Origin: Mycolicibacterium sp. CH28
Lineage (GTDB): Bacteria; Actinomycetota; Actinomycetes; Mycobacteriales; Mycobacteriaceae
Direction of reading: 5' to 3'
DNA length: 64,000 bases
NCBI RefSeq assembly: GCF_004745805.1
Contig: NZ_SRLQ01000003.1
Location: forward strand, 62,001 to 126,000
Shown in pieces: positions 27,538 to 37,029 of this stretch. Positions within the stretch are counted from its first letter, which is position 1. Each line of letters opens with the position of its first letter. Both the position numbers and the translations under genes were made by a program. A model generated the notes under the pieces. That model saw nothing but the letters and a program-made list of their open reading frames with translations. It did not search any database and was not told the DNA's origin.

Positions 27538-28536
27538 ATGGCGAACGAACCAGAACCTGGCCAGGATCCCCTGGTCAGCGTGATCATGCCGGCCCGCAAC
27601 GAGGAGAAGTCCATCGGAGCGGCACTCGACTCCGCATGCAATCAGACGTATCGGAACCTGCAGATCATCGTCGTCGACGGCGCATCGACGGACCGAACGG
27701 CCGAAATCATCAAGCATCGAATGGTCGACGATCCGCGAATCGAGCTCGTAAGGAATCCGCGGGCCCATATCCCGTCCTCGCTCAATCTCGCCCTAGCGGT
27801 CGCGCGCGGCACATTCCTGGTACGAATCGACGCGCATTCCACCGTCACGACGACCTACGTGGCACAACTGGTCGAGCACCTGCGACACGCGCGCTGGGGT
27901 GGGGTTGGCGGACGCAAAGACGGTGTGGGTATCACCGCCGCCGGCCGGGCAATTGCCGCGGCCATGGGTAGCCGCTTCGGGGTAGGGAATTCCAAGTATC
28001 ACTACATCACTGAAGTCGAAGAAGTCGATCACCTACCATTCGGCGCGTACCCGGTCGATCTCCTCCGTGAGCTCGGCGGATGGGATGAAACCCTGGTCGC
28101 CAACGAAGATTTCGAACTTGACTACCGCATCCGCCGCTCCGGCCGAACACTGCTGCTCGACCCGAACATCGTGATCAAGTGGCAGTGCCGGCAATCCATA
28201 CCAGACCTCTACCGCCAGTACGCTCGATACGGCAGCGGCAAAGCCGACGTCGCGTTTCTACATCCATCGTCAATGCAGGCACGCCATCTCGCAGCACCGG
28301 CGCTGGTGCTATGGCTGGGGCTGGCTGCCCTGATCGGTCTACGCAGGCCCAAATACGGCCTGCTCATGGCAAGTCCCTATCTGGCCGGCGTGACGGTCGC
28401 ATCCCTTCAGACCGCCGGCCGACTCGACGTAGCCACTGACCGCAAGTACGTCCCTGCAGCCTTCGTCGCGATGCATGTGGGATGGGGATTGGGTTTCTGG
28501 CGGCAGACGATCGCACGATTGACCCGGCGTCGCTGA
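27538..28536 (+). CDS. GT2-family glycosyltransferase (ExoA-like)
   Basis: 332 residues. The GT-A domain starts VSVIMPARNEEKSIGAALDS, with the nucleotide-binding IIVVDGASTDRT. The DXD-equivalent is VRIDAHST, and the catalytic base region is LVANEDFELDYRIRRSG. Two C-terminal hydrophobic stretches (around 240-262 and 275-320) indicate membrane attachment. It resembles succinoglycan-type ExoA enzymes. It is transcribed away from wzx with a shared 116-bp control region, and its end faces regX3 with an 86-bp gap. It is the only inverting-type enzyme of the cluster; donor sugar unknown. Confidence 0.9.
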   Translation: MANEPEPGQDPLVSVIMPARNEEKSIGAALDSACNQTYRNLQIIVVDGASTDRTAEIIKHRMVDDPRIELVRNPRAHIPSSLNLALAVARGTFLVRIDAHSTVTTTYVAQLVEHLRHARWGGVGGRKDGVGITAAGRAIAAAMGSRFGVGNSKYHYITEVEEVDHLPFGAYPVDLLRELGGWDETLVANEDFELDYRIRRSGRTLLLDPNIVIKWQCRQSIPDLYRQYARYGSGKADVAFLHPSSMQARHLAAPALVLWLGLAALIGLRRPKYGLLMASPYLAGVTVASLQTAGRLDVATDRKYVPAAFVAMHVGWGLGFWRQTIARLTRRR

Positions 28537-28622
28537 GATTTCAGCCCAGTGGTACGCCGAACAGACGACCGCTACCGAATAGCGAAGCGCAAACGGTCAG
28601 GCGGCTACCGACCGTCGAATAC

Positions 28623-29309
28623 CTAGCCCTCCAACTTGTAGCCCAAACCCCGAACCGTGACCAGGTGCACCGGGCTGGCCGGGTCAGCTTCGATCTTGGA
28701 CCGCAGGCGCTTGACGTGAACGTCGAGGGTCTTGGTGTCCCCGACATAGTCTGCGCCCCACACCCGGTCGATCAGCTGACCACGGGTGAGCACCCGGCCG
28801 CTGTTGCGCATCAGGTACTCCAACAGATCGAACTCCTTGAGCGGCAACGTGATCGACTCGCCGTTGACGGTGACCACGTGACGCTCGACATCCATCCGCA
28901 CCGGGCCCGCCTCGAGAATGGCGTCGCCGATGCTGGAGTCGTCGGTGTCGCTGCCTCGACGCAGCACGGCGCGGATGCGGGCGATCAGCTCGCGCGCGGA
29001 GTACGGCTTGGTGACGTAGTCGTCGGCGCCGAGCTCGAGCCCGACCACCTTGTCGATCTCGCTGTCGCGAGCGGTGACCATGATCACCGGGACGCTCGAG
29101 CGCGCCCGCAGCTGCTTGCACACGTCGGTGCCGGTCATTCCGGGCAGCATCAGGTCGAGCAGCACGATGTCCGCCCCGGACCGGTCGAATTCGGCTAGGG
29201 CAGAAGGCCCGTCGCCAACCACCGTGGCCTCGAACCCCTCCTTGCGGAGCAGGAAGGCCAGCGGGTCGGCCAGCGACTCCTCGTCCTCCACGATCAACAC
29301 ATTGGTCAT
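28623..29309 (-). CDS. regX3: Response regulator RegX3
   Basis: 228 residues. An OmpR/PhoB-type receiver has acidic residues at D9/E10, phospho-acceptor D52 in LLDLMLPG and K101 in [17 protein letters not shown]-terminal winged helix ends [12 protein letters not shown] and [13 protein letters not shown]. RegX3 activates phosphate-starvation genes (pst, phoA, ESX-5 functions in M. tuberculosis). The ATG at 29309 overlaps the senX3 stop as ATGA, so there is no intergenic repeat between the two genes. A 31-codon upstream extension is a frame shadow of senX3. Confidence 0.95.
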   Translation of the reverse strand: MTNVLIVEDEESLADPLAFLLRKEGFEATVVGDGPSALAEFDRSGADIVLLDLMLPGMTGTDVCKQLRARSSVPVIMVTARDSEIDKVVGLELGADDYVTKPYSARELIARIRAVLRRGSDTDDSSIGDAILEAGPVRMDVERHVVTVNGESITLPLKEFDLLEYLMRNSGRVLTRGQLIDRVWGADYVGDTKTLDVHVKRLRSKIEADPASPVHLVTVRGLGYKLEG

Positions 29310-30508
29310 TGGCGTAGTGCCTCCTCGTCGATGGCCGATTGGTCGGCCAGTTCGTCGTCGCTGTTTGGATAGGCGGGAATGGACAGGGTGAAGGTCGAAC
29401 CGGTACCCGGCTGGCTCCACAGCCGGATGCTGCCGTTGTGGTTGGCCGCAACATGTTTGACAATGGCCAACCCAAGGCCGGTACCTCCGGTCGCGCGGGA
29501 GCGCGCTTTGTCGACCCGGAAGAACCGTTCGAAAACCCGCTCCTGATCGGCCCGGGCGATACCGATTCCCCGGTCGGTGACCGAGATCTCGATGTTGTCG
29601 CCGCGGCGGCGCCGGCTGATCGACACCTTAGACCCGTTCGGCGAGTATGCGATGGCGTTGGAGATCAGATTGGCCAGCGCAGTGACCAACAAGGACTGAT
29701 CACCGAAGACCTGGAAACCGCTGGGCGCATCGGTGGTCACCGTGATCTCAGCGTTGTCGGCTGCCACCTTGTGCCGCGAAATCGCTTCGTTGACAACGGA
29801 ATCGACGTCGATCGCGTCCAGGTCCGGCAGTGGCTCGGCACCCTGCAGGCGGGACAGTTCGATCAACTCACCGACCATGCTGGCCAACCGCTGCGACTCG
29901 GTCAGGATCTTCTCGGCGAAGTGATGCACGGCGTCGGGGTCATCGCCGGATTCCAGCAGCGCTTCGGCCAGCACGCCCATCGCAGCGACCGGAGTCTTGA
30001 GTTCGTGGCTGACATTGGCGACGAAATCGCGCCGGCTGGCCTCCATCCGGGCCTGCTCGGACTGGTCGTCGACATAGACGACGGCGAACCGCGGGTCCTG
30101 CTTGCTCAGCATCCGCACGTGTCCGCGTACCGACAAGCCGGACCGCCCGGTCGTGGCGCGCCGCGGCGGGGACAAATCGACCTCGACGTCCTCACCGCCG
30201 GCCAGTACGCGCTGGGCGGCATTCCAGGCGCGTTCGTCGAGTTGGCGGTCACGCACCAGCCCCAGCTCCACGGCCCGGTCGTTGATGAACACCACATCCC
30301 GGTGCGAGTCGACGACCACCATTCCGATCGGCGCCAGCGACACCACGTGCTGCAGCATCTGCGAGACGGTGATCCCGGCTTCGGTGATCGCCCGGCGCTG
30401 CCTGCGTTCGAGGATGCGCGGGGTGAGTCCGGCCCCGACAGCGAGACCGACCGCGAGCGCGACCAGCGCCGCGACGGTGGCCAGCACAGCCACCGAGACA
30501 ACACTCAC
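29306..30508 (-). CDS. senX3: Sensor histidine kinase SenX3
   Basis: 400 residues. One N-terminal hydrophobic segment (~7-27) is followed by a basic linker and a PAS domain (~50-150). The dimerisation/H-box is [17 protein letters not shown], with phosphorylated H168. The catalytic ATPase domain shows [33 protein letters not shown] and [12 protein letters not shown]. It signals phosphate status, through the Pst/PhoU system, to RegX3. The GTG at 30508 starts the coupled senX3-regX3 operon. A Pho-box-like repeat lies about 95 bp upstream. Confidence 0.95.
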   Translation of the reverse strand: MSVVSVAVLATVAALVALAVGLAVGAGLTPRILERRQRRAITEAGITVSQMLQHVVSLAPIGMVVVDSHRDVVFINDRAVELGLVRDRQLDERAWNAAQRVLAGGEDVEVDLSPPRRATTGRSGLSVRGHVRMLSKQDPRFAVVYVDDQSEQARMEASRRDFVANVSHELKTPVAAMGVLAEALLESGDDPDAVHHFAEKILTESQRLASMVGELIELSRLQGAEPLPDLDAIDVDSVVNEAISRHKVAADNAEITVTTDAPSGFQVFGDQSLLVTALANLISNAIAYSPNGSKVSISRRRRGDNIEISVTDRGIGIARADQERVFERFFRVDKARSRATGGTGLGLAIVKHVAANHNGSIRLWSQPGTGSTFTLSIPAYPNSDDELADQSAIDEEALRQ

Positions 30509-30601
30509 AGGAAAAGCGTACGCACTGGGTGAACGTCATCCCAGCAGCGTGCGGCCAATTCGGGATACGTCACACAGTCTGCGTGCATGTATTCCGCCGC
30601 C

Positions 30602-30619
30602 GTTTACCGCTCGTTTGCC
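30602..30619. promoter_or_regulatory. Pho-box-like direct repeat upstream of senX3
   Basis: GTTTACC-GCTC-GTTTGCC: two 7-mers repeated with 11-bp periodicity, the geometry of actinobacterial PhoP/RegX3 boxes (GTTCACC-type units). A further single GGTGAAC (GTTCACC on the other strand, 30528-30534) lies 20 bp before the senX3 start. Autoregulation of senX3-regX3 by RegX3 is known in mycobacteria; binding here is inferred. Confidence 0.45.
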
Positions 30620-30638
30620 AAACCGGGGGGACCTCCGG

Positions 30639-31394
30639 CTACTTGGCGCCCTGGCTTGCCACCGCGGCGGCACCGGCAGCGGCTGCGTCCGGATCCAGGT
30701 AAGTACCACCGGCCACGATCGGCTTGAGGTCGGCGTCCAGGTCGTAGCGCAGCGGGATGCCGGTCGGGATGTTCAGGCCGACCACGTCGGCGTCCGACAT
30801 ACCGTCGAGGTACTTCACCAGCGCCCGCAGCGAATTACCGTGCGCGACCATCAGCACCGTCTTGCCGGCCCGCAGATCGGGTTCCACCGTCTCGGTGAAG
30901 TACGGGACGAACCGGGCGACGACGTCGGCCAGGCATTCGGTCAGCGGACCGCCACCGATGTCGGCGTAGCGCGGGTCCGCGTCCTGGCTGTAGGTGCTGC
31001 CCCGCTCGATCGGTGGTGGCGGGGTGTCGTAGCTGCGGCGCCACAGCATGAACTGCTCGTCGCCGTACTTGGCTTTGGTTTCGGCCTTGTCCAGGCCCTG
31101 CAGCGCGCCGTAGTGGCGCTCATTGAGCCGCCAGCTGCGCTGCACGGGGATCCATAGCCGGTCCGCGGCGTCCAGGGCCAGGTGCGCGGTCGTGATCGCG
31201 CGCCGCAGCAACGAGGTGTAGAGCACGTCGGGCAGCAGGCCCTGCTCGGCCATCAGTTTGCCGCCGCGCACCGCCTCGGCACGGCCCTTGTCTGTGAGGT
31301 CGACGTCCACCCAGCCGGTGAACAGGTTCAGTGCGTTCCATTCGCTCTCTCCATGCCGGAGCAGGATCAGCGTCGCCGAAGAGTCCGAAGCCAT
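30639..31394 (-). CDS. gpmA: 2,3-bisphosphoglycerate-dependent phosphoglycerate mutase
   Basis: 251 residues. It interconverts 3- and 2-phosphoglycerate in glycolysis/gluconeogenesis. The phosphohistidine signature is [20 protein letters not shown] near residue 10. The substrate residues lie in [11 protein letters not shown] and [12 protein letters not shown], with the second histidine in [18 protein letters not shown]. The length matches the dPGM family. It is transcribed toward senX3, with a 130-bp gap containing the Pho-box-like repeat. M. tuberculosis gpm1 (Rv0489) has the same neighbours. Confidence 0.97.
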   Translation of the reverse strand: MASDSSATLILLRHGESEWNALNLFTGWVDVDLTDKGRAEAVRGGKLMAEQGLLPDVLYTSLLRRAITTAHLALDAADRLWIPVQRSWRLNERHYGALQGLDKAETKAKYGDEQFMLWRRSYDTPPPPIERGSTYSQDADPRYADIGGGPLTECLADVVARFVPYFTETVEPDLRAGKTVLMVAHGNSLRALVKYLDGMSDADVVGLNIPTGIPLRYDLDADLKPIVAGGTYLDPDAAAAGAAAVASQGAK

Positions 31395-31428
31395 GCTCGA
31401 AGTCTCTCACGACCGGATTCAGCCGTCG

Positions 31429-31513
31429 CGTCCCTCACTCTGCGTCGTCATCTTCACACCAAGACCCTCGACTCCTCCGCATCGTTCGTCCCTCACTCTG
31501 CGTCGTCATCTTC
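31429..31513. repeat. Two 27-bp direct repeats at the end of the YbjN-family gene
   Basis: An identical 27-bp segment occurs at 31429-31455 and 31487-31513, 58 bp apart. The second copy covers the last seven codons (acidic SEDDDAE-type tail) and stop of the YbjN-family gene, and the first lies in the gap before gpmA. This looks like a local tandem duplication of the gene's 3' end. Confidence 0.85.
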
Positions 31514-32017
31514 GGAGATCAAATGCTCGAAGGCCTGCAGGTTCTTCAGCGACTCCCCGCGCGCCACCCGCCAGGTCCACTCCTTCTGAATGGACGATTT
31601 GAACCCCAGCTCCAGCAGGGTGTTGAAGTCGTTGTCGACGGCCTCGAGCACCTGCCCGAGCACCCGGTCGATCTCCTCGGGGTTCACCGCGTCGAGTGCG
31701 ATGCGCCCGATCAGGTAGATGTCGCCGACGTTGTCCAGCGTGTAGGCCACCCCGTAGAGCCGCCGGTTGCGCTTGAGCAGAAAGCGGTAGACGCCCTCGT
31801 GGTTCTCATCGGGCCTGCGGCACACGAACGCCTCGACGCGCATCGAGTGCTCCCCGATGCTGAGCAGCGTGTTGGTCTTGAGCTTGCGTTCACCGGGCAG
31901 CTCGACGATCAGTCCGGCTAGCCCGCCGTGGGCGCCGTCATGCCGGGTGTACACGAGCTGATGGTCGGCCAGCGCGTCCTCGACGACCCGCTGAACCTCG
32001 GCGGCATCGGCGGTCAC
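31493..32017 (-). CDS. YbjN-domain protein (Rv0487-like)
   Basis: 174 residues of the YbjN/type III secretion chaperone-like fold. It has the conserved block [19 protein letters not shown] and [20 protein letters not shown]. The fold is found in small putative chaperones and regulators. The GTG at 32017 overlaps the mshA stop as GTGA, so it is translationally coupled to mycothiol synthesis, as in M. tuberculosis (Rv0486-Rv0487). An acidic tail ends the protein and is duplicated in the DNA downstream. Its biochemical role is unknown. Confidence 0.85.
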   Translation of the reverse strand: MTADAAEVQRVVEDALADHQLVYTRHDGAHGGLAGLIVELPGERKLKTNTLLSIGEHSMRVEAFVCRRPDENHEGVYRFLLKRNRRLYGVAYTLDNVGDIYLIGRIALDAVNPEEIDRVLGQVLEAVDNDFNTLLELGFKSSIQKEWTWRVARGESLKNLQAFEHLISEDDDAE

Positions 32018-33351
32018 GCCCGCACCCCGCGCCGCCTGCTCCAGCGGCGGCCGTTGCGCCGAGCCAGCAGGTCATCGGCGGCACGGCGACGGCGCGCACT
32101 GGCGTAGTCGGTGATCGCCTTGGCGTAACTGGCGAGCAGTCCGTCGACGGTGTTGTCCCAGGAGAACTGCTGCGCGTGCGCCACGGCCGCGCGGCTCAAC
32201 CCGACCGGGTCGCGCTCCAACAGGTCGGCGATCGCGTCGGCCCACTGACCGGCCTCGTGGTTGGGCACCAGGGATCCGCTCACGCCGTCGGCCACCGCCA
32301 CCGGAAGCCCGCCGACCGCGGCGGCGACCACTGGCGTTCCGCAGGACTGCGCCTCCACCGCGACCAGGCCGAACGATTCCGAGTAGCTGGGCACCGCGAC
32401 CATATCGACGGCGCGGTAGACGGTGACGAGCTGATCGCGCGACTGCGGCGGCAGGAAGGTCACCCGATCGGAGATACCCAGTTCCGCGGCGAGCGCAACC
32501 AGGGCATCGGGCGCGGCGAGGCCGGTTCCGGAGGGCCCACCGGCGACCAGCACCCGCACGTCGGGCAGCTTGGCCGCCGCTCGCAGCAGCACATCAGGCG
32601 CCTTCAGCGGCTGGATGCGCCCGACGAAGGCGACCACACGCTCGTGATCGGACAGCCCAAGGGCGGCCCGCGCGGCGCGCTTGTCACCCGGGGTGAAAGT
32701 CGCCAGATCGACGCCGGGGTACACCACGTCGATGCGGCGCGAATCAGCATTGTGCAACGTAATCAGCTGCTGCGCTTCATCTTCGGTATTGACCACAAGC
32801 CGGTCTGCCTCATCGACCACCTGCTGTTCGCCAACCGCGCGCAGCGGCGGTTCCGGCGCGTCGCCGTCGGCCAGAGCAGCGTTCTTCACCGCCGCCAGAG
32901 TGTGGGCGGTGTGCACCAGCGGCACCGCCCAGCGGTCCCGGGCCAACCATCCGACCTGGCCGGACAGCCAGTAATGGGAATGCACGACGTCGTAGTAGCC
33001 GGGCTCGTGGGTGGCCTCGGCACGCAGCACGCCGGCGGTGAAGGCGCACAACTGTGTCGGCAGGTCGTATTTGTCCAGCCCTTCGAAGGGGCCGGCGACC
33101 ACGTTGCGCACCAGCACACCGGGTGCCACCCGGACCACCGGAGGATCCGACGACGAGGTCGCCCGGGTGAAGATTTCGACCTCCACCCCGCGCCGTGCCA
33201 TGTGCAACGCGGTCTGCAGCACGTAGACGTTCATTCCGCCGGCATCGCCGGTACCGGGCTGGGCCAGCGGTGAGGTGTGCACCGAGATCACCGCGACGCG
33301 CCGCGGCATGCCGTCGGTCGAACCGTCACTCAGTTCCCCGGCGTGCCGCAC
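32014..33351 (-). CDS. mshA: D-inositol-3-phosphate glycosyltransferase (mycothiol synthesis)
   Basis: 445 residues. MshA transfers GlcNAc from UDP-GlcNAc to 1-L-myo-inositol-1-phosphate, the first step of mycothiol synthesis. Its GT4 GT-B fold is nearly diagnostic: [20 protein letters not shown] (inositol-phosphate site), [33 protein letters not shown] and the donor-site [17 protein letters not shown]. The GTG at 33351 is a reasonable start; an upstream GTG at 33414 would overlap the ROK gene. It is coupled to the YbjN gene. Mycothiol supports the mycobacterial placement. Confidence 0.96.
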   Translation of the reverse strand: MRHAGELSDGSTDGMPRRVAVISVHTSPLAQPGTGDAGGMNVYVLQTALHMARRGVEVEIFTRATSSSDPPVVRVAPGVLVRNVVAGPFEGLDKYDLPTQLCAFTAGVLRAEATHEPGYYDVVHSHYWLSGQVGWLARDRWAVPLVHTAHTLAAVKNAALADGDAPEPPLRAVGEQQVVDEADRLVVNTEDEAQQLITLHNADSRRIDVVYPGVDLATFTPGDKRAARAALGLSDHERVVAFVGRIQPLKAPDVLLRAAAKLPDVRVLVAGGPSGTGLAAPDALVALAAELGISDRVTFLPPQSRDQLVTVYRAVDMVAVPSYSESFGLVAVEAQSCGTPVVAAAVGGLPVAVADGVSGSLVPNHEAGQWADAIADLLERDPVGLSRAAVAHAQQFSWDNTVDGLLASYAKAITDYASARRRRAADDLLARRNGRRWSRRRGVRA

Positions 33352-33370
33352 GCGTCCATCTTTACACCCG

Positions 33371-34678
33371 TTAGGCGAGGGCTTCGCGGCGGTTCTGCGC
33401 CCGCCGCAATGCACCGATCGGATCGGCGTACAGGCCGCCCAGCGACACGATGCCTGCCCCAGCTTCCTGCACGCGGTTGCCGAAGGCGGTCACCCGGATG
33501 TCATGAGCGGGAAGCGCCGAACGCTCGACGAAGGAGGCCTCCACCAGCTGCATACCCTCGGGGTATTCGGTGAACGCCTGACCGCCGACCACGAGGTCGT
33601 CGGGGTTGAGCATGTCGCGCAGCAGCGCCACCGCGCCACCGAGCACGCGGGCCCGCTCAGCCAGCAGTTCGCGGGCGCCGACCGCGGCGGGAGTGTCGCG
33701 CTGCCGGGCGGTGCGCAGCAACGTGGCCATCGAAGAACCGGGGCCGGAGTCGGGAATGACACCACGTTTGCGCGCGGCGGCCAGCACCGCCTCGTCGCTG
33801 ACGGTCGATTCCAGCTGACCGCTGCCGCCGAGCAACTCCGAGGCCACCGGCAGCGCGGCAATGGTGCCGGGACCGCTCGCCGGGCTATGCACCCGACCAC
33901 CGATCACCAGCGCGAAACCGACTGTCTCACGGGCATATACGTACAGACTGCTCGACGTCGGCGCCGGCGCGCGACGCAGCCCGAGCAGCACCTCGGCGCC
34001 CGCCATCGCGTCCACATGGGAGGCCACCGACACCGGCAGGCCCAATACCTCGGCGAGCACCGGGCCGACCGGGGCCTGCGACCAGCCGAGGCGGGCGTGG
34101 TCGACGTGACCGGTGAGGCTGTCGACGGCGCCGCCGATAGCGACGCCGATCCACAACGGCCGGCGGCGGTGCCAGCGGCTCAGATAGCGCCGGGCGCTGC
34201 CGGCCAGCGAGGCAAGCGCGGGCCCCTGGCCGCCGCGCGGTGTCGGCGTCTCGACCGCGTCGAGCGTGCGACCAAGCAGGTCGGTGGCGACGATGTTGGT
34301 GGTCCGCGCCCCGATGTGGACACCAAGGGTCAGGAACGGTTCGTGGTTGACCTCAACCGGAACGCGGGGCCGGCCGATGGCCCCAGACACCGCGAGGTCA
34401 GCCCGCTCACGGAGGACCCCCGCGTCGAGCAGGGCGGTGACCTGGCGGTTCACCGTGGCGATGGATAGGTCGGTGACCGTAGCGATTACATCGCGACCGA
34501 TGGCGCCGCGTTGGCGCACCGCCGCGAAAACCGATGCGGCGGCGCCGTCGGGAATCCGCAGCGACGGGGCGATGATGTGATGCCGGGTTCGCAACGGGTG
34601 CGGCCGGACTCCGACACGGGGCGCGTCATGGGCGGAAGTACGGAGCGGATCGTGGGAGGAAAGAGCGATGGTGCGCAC
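33371..34678 (-). CDS. ROK-family transcriptional regulator (Rv0485-like)
   Basis: 435 residues. An N-terminal winged helix ([20 protein letters not shown]) is fused to a ROK sugar-kinase-like domain with [19 protein letters not shown]. The ROK zinc cysteines and clear kinase residues are not evident, so it is likely a regulator and not an enzyme. The GTG at 34678 is chosen because AGAAGGA lies 8 bases upstream and the start [14 protein letters not shown] matches what I recall of Rv0485, a regulator implicated in PE/PPE gene control in M. tuberculosis. It lies 19 bp before mshA. Confidence 0.88.
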   Translation of the reverse strand: MRTIALSSHDPLRTSAHDAPRVGVRPHPLRTRHHIIAPSLRIPDGAAASVFAAVRQRGAIGRDVIATVTDLSIATVNRQVTALLDAGVLRERADLAVSGAIGRPRVPVEVNHEPFLTLGVHIGARTTNIVATDLLGRTLDAVETPTPRGGQGPALASLAGSARRYLSRWHRRRPLWIGVAIGGAVDSLTGHVDHARLGWSQAPVGPVLAEVLGLPVSVASHVDAMAGAEVLLGLRRAPAPTSSSLYVYARETVGFALVIGGRVHSPASGPGTIAALPVASELLGGSGQLESTVSDEAVLAAARKRGVIPDSGPGSSMATLLRTARQRDTPAAVGARELLAERARVLGGAVALLRDMLNPDDLVVGGQAFTEYPEGMQLVEASFVERSALPAHDIRVTAFGNRVQEAGAGIVSLGGLYADPIGALRRAQNRREALA

Positions 34679-34857
34679 AGGGATTGTCCTTCTCGAGTCG
34701 GGGCGGGGCCTAGGCCACACCTGGCGACTTGAGCGGAACGGGAAAAGTGTCCGGGTCGGGTCAGGCGCAGCGAATCGCGTGACAACAACACGCGGTGTGC
34801 GCGACCAGACAGCTGGTCAGCCCGAAACGGATCACGGGAGGAACCTAGCACAGTTAC

Positions 34858-34863
34858 TAGAGT
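34858..34863 (+). promoter_or_regulatory. -10 hexamer TAGAGT before the SDR gene
   Basis: TAGAGT ends 7 nt before ATG 34871, suggesting a leaderless transcript. The 192-bp gap to the divergent ROK regulator gene contains nothing else I can name. Confidence 0.5.
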
Positions 34864-34870
34864 TGGTCAG

Positions 34871-35620
34871 ATGGAAACCCCAGACGCACATTCCCGGATA
34901 GCAGTCGTCACCGGCGCAAGTTCAGGCATCGGCGAAGCGACGTCCAGAACCCTTGCTGCACTTGGCTTTCACGTAGTCGCAGTGGCTCGGCGCGCCGACC
35001 GGATCCAGCGCATCGCCGACGAGATCGGCGGCACCGCCATTGTGGCGGACGTCACAGACGGTTCCACTGTGGATGCCCTCGCGGCCCAGTTGCCCCGGGT
35101 CGACGTGCTGGTCAACAACGCCGGTGGCGCCAAGGGTCTCGCGCCCATCGCCGAGGCGAACCTGGAGCACTGGCGGTGGATGTGGGAGACCAATGTCCTT
35201 GGCACCCTGCGCGTCACAAGAGCCCTGCTGCCTAAGCTCATCGAATCCGGGGACGGGCTGATTGTCACCATCACCTCGATCGCCGCGCTGGAGGTCTACG
35301 ACGGCGGCGGCGGATACACCTCGGCCAAGCACGCCCAGGGCGCACTGCACCGGACACTACGCGGTGAGTTGCTCGGAAAACCGGTGCGGCTCACCGAGAT
35401 TGCCCCAGGTGCGGTACAGACCGAGTTCTCCCTGGTGCGGTTCGGCGGCGACGAGCAGCGTGCCGAAGCGGTCTACGCCGGGATCACGCCGCTGGTGGCC
35501 GCCGACGTCGCCGAGGTGATCGGATTCGTCGCCTCACGCCCGTCGCATGTCAACCTCGACCAGATCGTCATCCGGCCCCGCGATCAGGCCAGCGGAGGCC
35601 GGTTCAACCGCCGCTCGTAG
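34871..35620 (+). CDS. Short-chain dehydrogenase/reductase (Rv0484c-like)
   Basis: 249 residues of the classical SDR family. It has the cofactor loop [13 protein letters not shown], the NNAGGAK structural motif and catalytic Ser-Tyr-Lys ([22 protein letters not shown]). The TGxxxGIG loop followed by ARRADR suggests NADP(H) preference. It would oxidise or reduce a small alcohol/carbonyl of unknown identity in the cytoplasm. Its 3' end overlaps the convergent L,D-transpeptidase gene by 17 bp, which could limit expression of both. Confidence 0.9.
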   Translation: METPDAHSRIAVVTGASSGIGEATSRTLAALGFHVVAVARRADRIQRIADEIGGTAIVADVTDGSTVDALAAQLPRVDVLVNNAGGAKGLAPIAEANLEHWRWMWETNVLGTLRVTRALLPKLIESGDGLIVTITSIAALEVYDGGGGYTSAKHAQGALHRTLRGELLGKPVRLTEIAPGAVQTEFSLVRFGGDEQRAEAVYAGITPLVAADVAEVIGFVASRPSHVNLDQIVIRPRDQASGGRFNRRS

Positions 35621-36947
35621 CCGGGCCGGTCGCGGTGGTGGGGCTGGTGGTGGTGGGCGTGGTGGTGGTGGGCGTACCCGACAGGGTCGGAGCATCACTT
35701 GGGGTGGCCGGCGCACTGCTGGGGATGTTCGACGAGCGCTGGGTGTCCGACAGCGCGGACATGGACTTCCACTCGTTCCAGTCCACCGCCCAGTCCCAGA
35801 TATCGCCGTCGGCGTAGGACAGCTGGATCGACGTGCCAGTCACCTCGACCGGGTCGCCGTAGACCGCCGTGTAGTAGTACTGCTCGGCGTCTCCGGTGGA
35901 CAGGTTGATGCAGCCATTGGTGACGTTGGTGTTGCCCTGTGCGCCTGTGGAAGCCGGGTTGGCGTGGATGAACTCGCCATTGTTGGAGATGCGCACCGCC
36001 CACCGCTCGTGCACGTTGCTGTAGCCGGCAGCCTGGTTGGTCATGTAGAAGTCGGCGTACTTCTCGGTGACCACGTGGATACCGCTGCGGGTGACGTTGC
36101 GCGGCAGGTCGGCCTCCCCGTAGCTACACGGGAAGTCCATGGCGACGCCCGCGTCGGTGATCACCTGGATCCGGTGCGAGGTGGCGTCGGCCTTGACGAC
36201 CTGGAGCCGGCCGATGTCGAAATCCAAGGTCGAATCGGCCGCGCCGTAGGCGTCGTCGCCGAATTTGACGCCGTAGAGGCGGGCATCGACGTGGACCTTG
36301 GTGCCGGGTTGGTAGTACTCCCGGGTCCGCCAGTGCACCCGCGAGCCGCCAGCCTCGTCGGGCAGCCAGGCCCAGCTGCCCTCGGTCGGCGGGGTGGTGG
36401 TGACAGTCAGCGCCCGTTCGACGTCGGGTCGGTGCGCGGCGTCGATCGCGGCGTCGAACTGCAGAATGATGGGCGCTGCCACACCGACGGTCCGTCCGTC
36501 GGACAGCTGGAATTGACCGTTGACCTTGGTGGTGGGAGCGACCGTGGTGAACGATGCGGCAATCGGTACCGCCTGGCCGTCACGGCCCACCGCCGAGCCG
36601 GCCCAGGTGTAGGAGGCGCCGTAGCCGAGCGACTCGGTGACGGTGAAGGCGGTGCGATCCTGGTTGAGCGCGCCCGCCACGACCTTGCCATCGGCGTTGG
36701 TCAGCGTGACCCACTGCAACCAGCCGTCCTTGACCTGAAGGCTGACCGGCATCGTCGGCAGGACGTCCTTGGCAGCGTCGGCAGGGCTGTAGCTCAGCGT
36801 TGCCTTGGGCGGCGGCGCCGGCGTCCCAGCCTGTTTGCCGGGCCCGGTCATGCACGCGGCCAGCACATTGGGTGCGGCCACGCCGAGCGCCAGCGCTGTC
36901 AGGGCCCGGCGCCGGTTGATCGGCGATGGGCGGTCGGCTTGGCTCAC
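35604..36947 (-). CDS. L,D-transpeptidase lipoprotein (LdtMt5/LprQ-type)
   Basis: 447 residues. It makes 3-3 cross-links in peptidoglycan outside the membrane. The N-terminus has a twin-Arg-like NRRRAL and the lipobox VLAAC (C32). Two Ig-like domains are followed by the YkuD catalytic domain with H328 (EFIHANP) and catalytic C346 in [10 protein letters not shown] ~50-residue Pro/Ser/Thr-rich tail ([14 protein letters not shown]) ends it, as in M. tuberculosis LdtMt5 (Rv0483), whose C-terminal extension is distinctive. Its stop overlaps the SDR gene; the strong hairpin at 36994-37023 lies between it and the next gene. Confidence 0.93.
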   Translation of the reverse strand: MSQADRPSPINRRRALTALALGVAAPNVLAACMTGPGKQAGTPAPPPKATLSYSPADAAKDVLPTMPVSLQVKDGWLQWVTLTNADGKVVAGALNQDRTAFTVTESLGYGASYTWAGSAVGRDGQAVPIAASFTTVAPTTKVNGQFQLSDGRTVGVAAPIILQFDAAIDAAHRPDVERALTVTTTPPTEGSWAWLPDEAGGSRVHWRTREYYQPGTKVHVDARLYGVKFGDDAYGAADSTLDFDIGRLQVVKADATSHRIQVITDAGVAMDFPCSYGEADLPRNVTRSGIHVVTEKYADFYMTNQAAGYSNVHERWAVRISNNGEFIHANPASTGAQGNTNVTNGCINLSTGDAEQYYYTAVYGDPVEVTGTSIQLSYADGDIWDWAVDWNEWKSMSALSDTQRSSNIPSSAPATPSDAPTLSGTPTTTTPTTTSPTTATGPATSGG

Positions 36948-36993
36948 ATCGACTAAAGATACGGAACGCAGCCCTCAAGCTGCCAATCGATAG

Positions 36994-37023
36994 CTGTCCG
37001 GCTCGCCGGGGCGAGCCGGACAG
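36994..37023 (-). terminator. Perfect 12-bp GC-rich hairpin
   Basis: CTGTCCGGCTCG (36994-37005) pairs perfectly with CGAGCCGGACAG (37012-37023) around a six-base loop. It begins 6 bases after the stop of the upstream secreted-protein gene and 46 bases before the L,D-transpeptidase start, so it should separate their transcripts. No U-tract follows. Confidence 0.75.
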
Positions 37024-37029
37024 GCCGAG

